Assembly: GCA_030789695.1 (NCBI GenBank)
Contig: JAULAV010008819.1
Location: 1 to 64,000 of the forward strand
DNA from: Scilla litardierei
Lineage: Eukaryota; Streptophyta; Magnoliopsida; Asparagales; Asparagaceae
Length of the DNA: 64,000 bases
Reading direction: 5' to 3'
Below are positions 1 to 10,752 of this stretch, in pieces. Under the pieces are notes generated by a model. That model ran no database searches and was not told the DNA's origin. It saw only the letters and a program-made list of their open reading frames with translations. The position numbers were made by a program, and so were the translations under genes. Within the stretch, counting starts at the first letter, position 1. Each line of letters begins with the position of its first letter.

Positions 1-985
1 GATCAACCCGACCGATAGGGGCAATTGTTACGCCTATTTGGCCGAGACCCGTAAAGCACGAGCCCAGGAGCCCGACTGCTGGTCAAAAGCCCATCTGCGT
101 CCTCAAAGCCCATTCGACAAAGGCCCTACAGGGGACCTTCTCGAACGCCGATCCGACCCGGCCCCAATAACCCGTTGGTCGCTCGCCCACTCCTGCGAAA
201 ACCACTCCCCCGGACGCGCGACCACTAAAGAGCGATAATGGGGAGGTGCTGGCAGGGCGGAGAGAGTGGCGGCAAGGGGGGACTGATGGGGCACGATCAA
301 TGGCGGACGTGGGACGTGGGTCAGAGGCGATCACGCCGGGGCTCTACAAAAGGGCCAGGAAGACGACGAAGAAAGGGACCGCATCTGAGGTAACAAAACC
401 TAAGGTACTCCATCAACGACCTCGTTCCCCCAATTCATCTCCTTCCTCCCCCGCTCGCGCCGAGAGACGCCGTCACGATCTCCTCACGAGTCGGACCGTC
501 TCCACCGGGCCTCCTTTCTCAGATCTCTATCTGACTTAGGCATCGGAGAGGATTTGGCCGGAACCAAGGTCCGGCCCCCTGACGAGCGTTCTCGTCTACA
601 CAGGTGAACAACAGACCAACGGGCCGAGGCTACCCCTCGCCCCTCTCCGACCACTCGATCAACCGGACGGTGAGGCTTCCCCTCACCCTCAGCCTTCCTT
701 GGCCGAGCACGCCCTACCGAGGCCGAGCGTCCTAATCGGGTCTGAGACTCACCCTCGCCACCAGACGGCCGTGCATCTACTCGGGCAACTGAGGCTACCC
801 CTCGTCCCCCTCCCAGCCGAGGCCGAGCGTGTCTGTCCGAGGCCGAGCGTCTCAACCAGGGCCGAGGCTTCCCCTCGCCCCTTCTGCACCGATTCGAAGC
901 CCCCGAGGGATCCAAAGCGGGTCCCTTGACCACGTTGACCGGGTTCTCCACGGTCAACGCCTAGTAGTGAGAAAACACTCTGAAA
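1..985 (+). mobile_element. GC-rich LTR fragment of a Gypsy (Tat-like) retrotransposon
   Basis: This stretch is GC-rich and unlike the AT-rich satellite that follows. A TATA-like CTCTACAAAAGG lies at about 342-353, followed by a pyrimidine-rich leader (about 415-530), as in the U3-R-U5 order of a plus-strand LTR. Short GC-rich motifs repeat between 612 and 930. No primer-binding site, gag or pol follows: the sequence passes directly into satellite at about 985-993, so the right end is truncated or rearranged. The left end lies outside the window. It does not resemble the LTR of element A by eye. The Tat assignment comes from overall look (GC-rich U3, weak TATA, leader) and is tentative. Confidence 0.5.
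612..930 (+). repeat. degenerate short GC-rich repeats inside the left LTR
   Basis: The block GAGGCT(A/T)CCCCTCGCC recurs near 622, 678 (as GAGGCTTCCCCTCACC), 789 and 863, and GAGGCCGAGCGT recurs near 719, 829 and 840. The spacing is irregular, so this is a degenerate internal repeat of the LTR rather than a clean tandem array. Confidence 0.5.
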
Positions 986-992
986 CAGTAGG

Positions 993-3900
993 TAAAAATC
1001 ATATCATTTAATATAAAGATTCATATCTTACATAAATTGTAGAAAATATCGCGGAGCTCAGAAAAATATTCGTTGGAACCGGGAGATCATCATCGTCATC
1101 TGAAAAATAGAGAAGACAAAATTAGGCCAAAAATCATATCAATTCATAAAAACCTATATCTTCCGGAGAATGTAAGAAAAAAGCACAAATCTAAGAAAAA
1201 TCCGCAAAAATGTCCATGGGGACTGGGAGATCGCCATATTCAACTGAAAAAATGAGAAGACAAAATTAGTCTACAAAAATCTTGTCATTTAATATAGAGA
1301 TGCATATCTTTAATAAAATGTAGAAAATAGTGTGGAGCTCAGAAAAATTAGCAGAAATGTCCATTGGAACTGGAAGATCGCCATCTTCAACTGAAAAATA
1401 ATAGAAGAAAAAATTAAGATATAAAAATCATATCATTTAATATAAAAATTCTTATCTTCCAGAAAATGTACAAAAGAGCCACCCCGAACTTAGAAAAATC
1501 TGCAAGAATGTCCGTTGGAACCGGAAGATCGCCATCTTCAACTGAAAATAAAAGAAGACAAACTTGGGCCAAATTATCATACCATTTAATAAAATGATAC
1601 ATATCTTTCAAAAAAGTGGAAAATAGCCTGATGCTCAAAAAAATCTGCGAAAATGTCCATTGGAACTGGGAGATCGCCATCTTCAACTAGAATATAAGAG
1701 AAGACAAAATTAGGCCAAAAAATCATCTAATTTAATAAAAATATCACCATCTTCAACTAGAAAATAAGAGAAGACCAATTTAGGCTATAAAAATCATATT
1801 AATTAATAAAAAGATCCATATATTTCATAAAATGTAGAAAATAGTACCAATCTCAGAAATGATATATAAAAATCTTATCAGTTTAAGATGGCGATATTCC
1901 GATTACAACAGAAATTTTTATAGATGAAGATGGCGATTTTCCAGTTTCGAATTTTGTCTTCTCTTATATTTCAGTAGAAGATGTCGATTTCCCGATTTCA
2001 ACGGACATTTTTGGCCTAATTTTGTCTCCTCTAATATCATTTAACAAAACTATCCATAACTTCCAAAAATGTGAAAAACAGCTCGGAGCTCAATAAATCC
2101 GCAAAAATGTCCGTTGGAACTGGGAGATCGCCATCTTCAACCGAAATATAAGAGAAGACAAAATAAGGCCAAAAATTCATATCATTTAATTAAAATATCG
2201 CCATCATCAACTGAAAAATAAGAGAAGACAAAATTAGGCAACAAAATTCATATTTAAAAAATATAAAGTTTCTTATATTCCAGAAAATATAAAAACGCAA
2301 AAAATTTCGTTGGAAACAGGAGATCGCCATCTTCAACTGAAAAATAAGAGAAGACAAAATTAGGCCATAAAATCATATCATTTATTATATTGATCTATAT
2401 CTTAAAGAAAATATAGAAAATAGCCCAGAGCTCAAAAAATCTGGATAAAAGTCCGTTGGAAACGGGAGATCGCCATCTTCAACTGAAAAATATGAGAAGA
2501 CAAAATTAGGCCATAAAAATCATATCTTTTAATACAAAGATTCATATCTAATAGAAAAAGTAGAAAATAACATATAGCTCAAAAAATTCCGCAAAAAAAT
2601 TCATTGGAACCACGAGATCGCCATATTCAAGTGAAAAATTAAGAGAAGACAAACTTTGTCTATACAAAGCATATCATTTAATAAAAAGATTCATATCTTT
2701 AATAAACTATAGAAAATAGTTCCATGTTTAGAAAAATCCGCAAAAATGGTCGTTGGAACTGGGGGATCGACATCATCAACAAATAAATCAGAGAAGACAA
2801 AATTAGAACATAAAAGTGATATCATTTAATCTAAAGATTCAATCTTACAGAAAATTTAGAAAATAGCACAGAGCTCAGAAAAATACGCAAAAGGTCAGTT
2901 ATAACCGGGAGATCACCATTTTCATCTGCAAAATAAGAGAAGAATAGGTTAGGCCTAAAAATGATATCATTTTAAAAAATATCCATATCCTCAACTGTGA
3001 GAACGCTATCTTCAACTGAAAAATAAGTGACAATAGCATTAGGCCAACCAATCATATCATTTAATATAATGATCCATATCTTTTGTAAAACGAAGAAAAA
3101 TAGCCATAATCTAACAAAAATCAGTAAAATTTCTTCTGGAACCAGTAGATCACAATATTTAACTTAAAAATAAGAGAAGAAAATTGTAGGAACTAAAATG
3201 CATATCATTTAATAAAAAATTGATATCTTCCATAAAGTTTAGAAAATAGCATCGAACTTCGAAAAATATGCAAAAATTTCCGTTGGAACTGGGAGATCGT
3301 CATCTACAACTGAAAAAGAGTTGACAAAATAAGGCTATAAAAATCATATCATTTAATATAAAGATTCATATCTTATAGAAACTGTAGATAATATCCCAGA
3401 GCTCAGAAAAATCCGCAAAAATGTTCGTTGGTACTGGGAGATTGCCATCTTCTTCTCAAAAATAGAGAAGACAAAATTAGGCCAAAAAATCGTATCATTT
3501 CATAAAAAGATCCATACCTTTCTGAAAATGTAGAACAACAGACTCGAGCTAAAAATCCGCTAAAATGTCCATTGAAACCGGGAGATCGCCCTCTGCAATT
3601 GAAAAAAAATAAGAGAAGACAAACGTAGGCTATAAAAGTCAGATCATTTATAAAAATGTAGAAAATAGCACCGACCTTATAAAAATCCGTTGGAACATGG
3701 AGATCGCCATCTTCAACTGAAAAAATAAAGGAAGACAAAATTAGGCCAAAAATATTATCATTTAATAAAAAGATACATATCTTCCAGAAAATTTTGAAAA
3801 TAGTCCAGAAGTCAGAATAATATGCAAAATGTCCTTTAGAAACGAGAGATCCCAATATTCAATTAAAAAATAAAAGAAAACAAAATTAGGACAAAAAATA

Positions 3901-6900
3901 TATCATTTAATAAAACGATCCATAAGTTTTCAAATGTAGAAAATATCCACGAGCACAGAAAAATCCGCAAAAATGCCCTTGGAACATGGAGATCGCCATC
4001 TTCAACTGAAAAATAAGAGATGACAAAGTAGGTTATAAAAATCATATCATTTAATACAAAGATTTATATTATACCAAATATATAAAAAATTGCCTGGAGC
4101 ACAAAACAATTTCGCACAAATGTCCATTGTAACTGGGAGATCACCAGCTTCAACTGAAAAAATAAGAGAATACAAACGTAGGCTATAAAAATCTCATTAT
4201 CTAATAAAAGTGATATATCTTCCATAAAATGTAGAAAATTGCACCAAGCCCAAAAAATACGCAAAAATGTCTGTTGGAACCGGAAGATCGCCATCTTCAA
4301 CTGAAAAATAAGAAAAGACAACACTAGGCTATACAAATCATATCATTTAATATAAAGATTCTTATCTTCCAGAAAGTGTACAAAATAGCCCCAAGCTCAG
4401 AAAAATTCGCAAAAATTTCTGCTGGAACCGAGAGAACGCCATCTTCAACCAACATATAAGAGAAGACAAAATTAGGCCAATATATCATATCATTTAATAA
4501 AACGATCCATATCTTCCAAAAAGTGGAAAATAGCACAGAGCTCAGAAAAATCCACAAAAATATCCGTTGGAACCGAGAGATCGTGATCTTCAACTGAAAT
4601 ATAAGCGAAGATAAAATAAGGCCAAGAAATCATATCATTTAATAAAAAGATCGCCATCAACAACCGAAAAATAAGAGAAGACAAAATTAGGCAACAAAAA
4701 TTATATCGATTAATATAAAGATCCTTATCTTCCAGAAAATATAGAAAATTGCCCCGACCTTAGAAAAACACGCAAAAATTTCAGTTGGAAACTGGAGATT
4801 GCCCTATTCATCCAAAAAATATGAGAAAAAAATTAGGCCATAAAAATAATATCATTTAATAAAAAGATCCATATTTTATGGAAAATGTAGAAAATAGCAC
4901 AGAGCTCAAAAAAATCTGCAAAATATCAGTTGGAACCGAGAGACTGCCATATTCATCTTAAAAATAAGAGAAAACAAAATTAGGCCATAAAAATCGTATC
5001 ATTTTGCATAAAGATCCATATTTTATAGAAAATGAAGAAAATAGCCCATAGCTCAAAAAATTCCGCAAAAATTTCCGTTACAACTGGGAGATCGCCATAT
5101 TCAACTGAAAAATAAGAGAAGAAAAACTTAAACTATAAAAATCATATCACTTCATAAAAAGGTCCATATCTTCAATAAACTGTAGAAAAAAGTTCAGAGT
5201 TTAGAAAAATCCACAAAAAGGCCGTTAGAATAGGGAGATCGACATCTGCAACTAAAAATATCTGAGAAAACAAAATTAGGCAATAAATATTATATTATTT
5301 AATATAAAGATTCTTATATAACTGAAAAAAGAGAAGATAACATTAGGCCAAAAAATCGTATCATTTAATAAAATGATACATATCTTTCATAAAATGAAGA
5401 AAAATTGCCCCAAGCTAACAAAAATCAGCAAAAATGTCCGCTGGAACTAGTAGATCGCAATATTCAACTGAAAAATAAGAGAAGAAAAAAATAGGATATA
5501 AAAATCATATCATTTAATAAAAAAATTCATATCTTCCATACAATGTAGAAAATAGCACTGAGCTTCGAAAAATCTGCAAAAATTTTCGTTGGAAACGGAA
5601 GATCACCATCTTCAACTGAAAAATAAGAGTAGACAAAATTAGGCCAAAAACATATCATTTAATAAAAATAACCATATCTTCAAGAAAATTTAGAAAATAG
5701 CCCCGATGTCTGAATAATCTGCAAAATGTCCGTAGGAACCGGGAGATCGTCATCTTCAACTGAAAAATTAGAGAAGACAAATTTAGGCCAAATAATCATA
5801 TCATTTAATAAAAAGATTCATAACTTCACGAAAATGTAGAAAAATAGTCCCAAGCTCAGAAAAATGGACAAAAATGTCTGTTGGAACTGGGAGATCGCCA
5901 TCTTCAACTGAAAAAATAAGAGAAGGTAAAATTAGGCTTAAAATCATATCATTTAATAAAAAGATTCATATCTTCAATAAAATATAGAAAATAACCTCGT
6001 GCACAGAAAAATCCCCAAAATACAAGTTGGAACAGGAATATCGCCACCTTCAACTAAACAATAAGAGAAGATAAAATTAGGCCAAAATGATATCATTTAA
6101 TAAAATGATCCATATCTTCTAGAAAATACAGAAATAGCCCCGAGCTTAAATAATCCGCAAAATGTCCGTTGGAACCGAGAGATAACTATCTTCAATTGAA
6201 AAATAAGAGAAGACAAAATTAGGCAAAAAATTATATCATTTAACTAAAAGATGCATATCTTCCAGGAAATACAGAGAATAGCTTCGAGCTAATTAAAATC
6301 TGCAAAAAATGACTGTTTGAACCGGGTGATCACCATCTTCAACTGAAAAATAAGAGAAGACAAAATTAGGCTAGAAAATCATATATTTTAAATTAAAGAT
6401 ACATATCTTACAGAAAATTTAGAAAATAGCCAGTGGCTAGGAAAAAACCGCAAAAATGTCCGTCGGGGCCGGGAGATCGCCATATATATCTAAAAAATAA
6501 GATAAGGTAAAATTAAGCTTAAAAATCAAATTATATATAAAAAGATCCATATCTTCCAGAAAATGTAGAAAATAGCCTCTAGGTTAAAAACCATTCCGCA
6601 AAAATATCCATCAGAACCAAGAGAACATCATCTTCAACGAAAAAAATAAGAGACGACAAAATTAGGCCAAAAATCAAATCATTTAATAAATGATCCAAAT
6701 CTTCCCTAAAATGTAGAAAAATTGCTCTGAACTTAGAAAATCTGCGAAAATGTCAGTAGGAACCCGAAGATTGCCATCTTCATCTAAAAAATATAAGAAG
6801 ACAAAATTAGGCCAAAAATCATATTATTTATAAAAAAGATCCATGTCCTCGAAAAATATAGAAAATTGCATCTATGTCAAAAATTCGCAAAAATGTTTGT

Positions 6901-9900
6901 TGTAACCGGGAGAATGCCATCTTAAACTGAAATATAAGAGAAGACAAGATAATGCCAAAAAATCACATCATTTAACAAAAAGATTGCCATCATCAACTGG
7001 AAAATAAGAGAAGACAATATTAGGCAACAAAAATAATTTCAAAAATATAAAGATCCTTATATTCTAGAAAATATAGAAAATAGTCTCGAGCTCAGAAAAA
7101 TACGCAAAAAATTTCATTGGAAACAGGAGATCGCCATCTTCGACTGAAAAATAAGAGAAGACAAAATTAGGCCATAAAAATCATCTTATTTAATATATAG
7201 ATCCATATCTTATAGAAAACGTAGAAAATAGCACGAAGCTCAGAAAATTTCCCAAAAATTTCTGTTGGCACTGTGAGATCATCATATTCAAGTTAAAAAT
7301 AAGAGAAGACAAACTTAGTCCATAAAAATCATATCATTAAAGAAAAAGATACATATCTTCAATAAACTGTAGAAAATAGTTCTGTGTTTAGAAAAATCCA
7401 CAAAAATAGCAGTTAGAACCGAGAGATCGACATCTTCAACTTAAAAATCAGGGATGAAAAAATTAGGCCATAAAATCATATAATTAATCCAAAGATTCAT
7501 ATCTTACAGAAAAGTTAGAAAATAGCCCAGAGCTCAGAAAAATACGCGAAAATGTCTGTTAGAACCGGGAGATCGCTATTTTCATCTAAAAAAAATAAAA
7601 GAAGCCAAAATTAGCCATAAAAACATATCATTTAATACAAAAATCCATATCTTAAAAATGTAGAAAATAGCATGAAGCTCGGAAAATTCTGTAAAAATTT
7701 TTGTTGGAACTGGGAGATTGCCATATTCAAGTGAAAAATAAGAGAAGACAAACTTGGTCCATAAAAAGCATATCATTAAATAAAAGATCCATATCTTCAA
7801 TAAACTGTAGAAAATAGTTCCGTGTTTAGAAAAATCCGCAAAATAGTCATTGGAATCGGGAGATCGACATCTTCAACTTAAAAATCAGAGATGACCAAAT
7901 TAGGCCATAAAAATCAGATCATTTAGTTTAAATATTCATATCTTACAGAAAATTTAGAAATTATCCCGGAGGTCAAAAAATACACGAAAATTTTCGTTGG
8001 AACTGGGAGATTGCCATCTTCATCTGCAAAATTAGAGAAAAATAAATTAAAATCATATCATTTAATAAAAAGATCCATATATTCAAGAAAATATAAAAAT
8101 TAGACTCGAGGTAAAAAAATCCGCAAAAATCGACGTTGGAACCATAAGAATGCCATCTTCAACTAAAAAAATAAGAGACGACAACTTTTGGCCAAAAAAT
8201 CATATCATTTAATAAAATGATACATATCTTCCATAAAATGAAGAAAAATAGCCCCAAGTTAACAAAAATTAGTAAAAATGTCCGCTGGAACCGGTAGATT
8301 GCAATATTCATCGGAAAAATTAAGAGAAGCAAAACATAGGATATAAAAATCTTTTCTTTTAATAAAAAATTCATATCTTCCATAAAATATAGAAAATAGC
8401 ACCGGATTTTTGGGAGATCGCCATCTACAACTGAAAAATAAGAGCAGATAAAATTAGGCAAATAAAAATCACATCATTTAATATAAAGATTCATATCTTT
8501 CAAAAAATGTAGAAAATATCCCGGAGCTCAGAAAAATCCGCAAAAATTTTCGTTGGAATCAGGAGATCGTCATCTTCTTATGAATAATGGAGACAACAAA
8601 ATTAGGCCAAAAAATCATATCATTTCATAAAAGATCCATATCTTTCAGAAAATGTAGAACAACAGACTCAAGTTAAGAAAAATCCGCAAAAATGTCCGTT
8701 GGAACCGAGAGATTGCTATCTTCAAAAAAATAAGAGAAGGCAAACGTAGGCTATAAAATCATATCATTTATAAAAATGTACAAAAAGCACCGAGCTAATA
8801 AAAATCAGCAAAAATATCCATTTCGACATCTTCAACTAAAAAATAAGAGAAGACAAAATTAGGTCAAAAATCTTATCATTTAGTAAAAATATATATATCT
8901 TACAGAAAACTTAGAAAATAGTGCCGAAGTCAGAATAATACGCAAAATGCCGTTAGAAACGGGAGATCGCAATCTTCAATTGAAAAATAAAAGAAGAAAA
9001 CATTAGGCCAAAACATCATATCATTTAATAAAAAGATCCATAACTTTTTGAAAATGTATAAAATAGCCCCGATCTCCCAAAAATCCGCAAAAATGTCCGG
9101 TAGAGCCGAGAGATCTCTATCTTCATCTGAAAAATAAGAGATGACAAAATAGGTCATAAAAATCATATCATTTAATATGAAGATTCATATTATACAAAAA
9201 ATATAGAAAATAAGCCGAAGCTCAAAAAAAATCCGAACAAATGTCCTTTGGAATCGGGAGATTGCCATCTTCAAATTAAAAAAAGAGAAGACAAAATTAG
9301 GCCAAGAATTCATATCATTTCATAAAAAGAAACATAACTTCCAGAAAAAGTGGAAAAACATGTCTGGTGAAACCGGGAGATCGCTATCTTCAACTGAAAA
9401 AAATAAGAGAATACAAATGTAGGCTATAAAAATGTATTATTTAAAAAAATTATATCTTCCATAAAATGTAGAAAATAGCACCGAGCTAAAAAATATGCAA
9501 AAATGTCAGTTCGGAAGATCGCATCTTCAACTAAAAAAATAAGGGAAGACAACATTAGGCAATAAAAACATATCATTTAATAATAAGATCCACAACTTTA
9601 AGAAAATGTAGAAAATAGCCTAAAACTCAGAAAAATCCACAAAAATATTCGTTGAAACTGGGAGATCGCCATCTTTATCTAAAAAAATAAGAGAAGAAAA
9701 AATTAGGTCAAAAATTCATATCATTTAATAAAAATATCCATAACTTACCGAAGATGTAGAAAATAACACTGAGCTCAGAAAAAGCGACAAAAATATTTCT
9801 TGGAATCGGGAGATCGCCATCTTCTACTGAATTAAAAAAAGACAAATTTAGGTTATAAAAATCTTATCATTTAATATAAAGATTCAAATCATACAGAAAA

Positions 9901-10490
9901 TGTAGAAAATAGATCAGAGCTCAAAAATCCGAAAAGATGTCCGTTGGAACCGGGAGATCGCCAATTGAAAAATAAAAGAAGACAAATTTAGGCCAAAAAT
10001 CATATCATTTAATAAAAAGATAAATATCTGTCATAAAATATAGAAAATAGCACCGAGCTCAGAAAAATCCGCACAAATGTCCGTTGAAACCAGGAGATCA
10101 CAATATTCAACTGAAAAAAGAGAAGAAAAAATTAGGCCAAAAAATCATATCATTTAATAAAAAGACTCATATCTTCCAGAAAATGTAGAAAAAAGCCCAA
10201 AGCTGAGAAAAATCTTCAAAAATGTCGGTTGGAACCGGGAGATCGCCATATTGAACTAAAAAAATATGAGAAGACAAAATTAGGCTACAAAATTCTTGTC
10301 ATTTAATAAGAGATTCATTTCTTTAATAAAATGTAGAAAATAATTTGGAGCTTAGAAAAATCTGCAAAAATATCTGTTGGAACTGAGAGATTGCCATCTT
10401 CAACAGAAAAATAAAAGAAGAAAAAATTAGAATGTAAAAATCATATCATTTAATATAAAGATTCCTATCTTTCAGAAAGTGTACAAAACA
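993..10490. repeat. satellite array 1, ~147-bp AT-rich monomer (~64 copies)
   Basis: The array is a head-to-tail tandem repeat of roughly 147-149 bp. The GAGATCGCCATC box recurs near 1227, 1374, 1521 and 1668 and onward through the array. Landmarks in each unit are CATATCATTTAATA, GATCCATATCTTCC, AAAATGTAGAAAATAGC, GAGCTCAGAAAAATCCGC, TCCGTTGGAACCGG and AGAGAAGACAAAATTAGG. Monomers differ from one another, and shortened units recur (near 2199, 4652 and 6985). Similar monomer types return at regular distances, which suggests higher-order organisation. The strand is arbitrary. Left border is an LTR fragment, right border is element A. Whether the array is centromeric cannot be told from sequence alone. 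Confidence 0.97.
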
Positions 10491-10599
10491 GAGCATCACA
10501 TGTAACGCGTACGGATTTGGGCAGAAGCAGAGGCGACAGTTTCGCTTCAGATCTTGCCACATGGCCCACCTTCAACGGTCGAGATCGGCCGATGTCCTG

Positions 10600-10607
10600 T
10601 ATAAAAT
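10600..10607 (+). promoter_or_regulatory. TATA box of the antisense extra ORF of element A
   Basis: TATAAAAT lies about 150 bp upstream of the candidate start ATG (10753), in a GC-balanced leader unlike the satellite on its left. The position between the extra ORF and the missing 3' LTR fits a separate internal promoter for antisense transcription. This is a sequence match only; no transcript evidence. Confidence 0.55.
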
Positions 10608-10752
10608 GGAGAGGGGGGAACGGTTGAGGGCTCGTGCTTTTAAATTTTAAAAAACTCCTTTCGTTCTTCATCTTCGAGCTCTCGTCGCGAATCCACGCTT
10701 CATCGAAGCTCCGATGATTTTCTTCTTATGTTCTTTCTTTGATTTATATCAG

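Noticed and set aside
1..985. Missing 3' LTR of element A
   Set aside because: By eye it shares neither ends nor internal repeats with the A LTR (33389-33605 plus 42049-42875), and its TATA-like box is on the plus strand.
3403..3855. 150-codon minus-strand open frame as a gene
   Set aside because: It lies wholly in the ~147-bp satellite; its protein is just the translated monomer with frame changes. No start context or promoter.
993..10490. CRISPR array
   Set aside because: Repeats are contiguous ~147-bp monomers without spacers, in a eukaryotic context.
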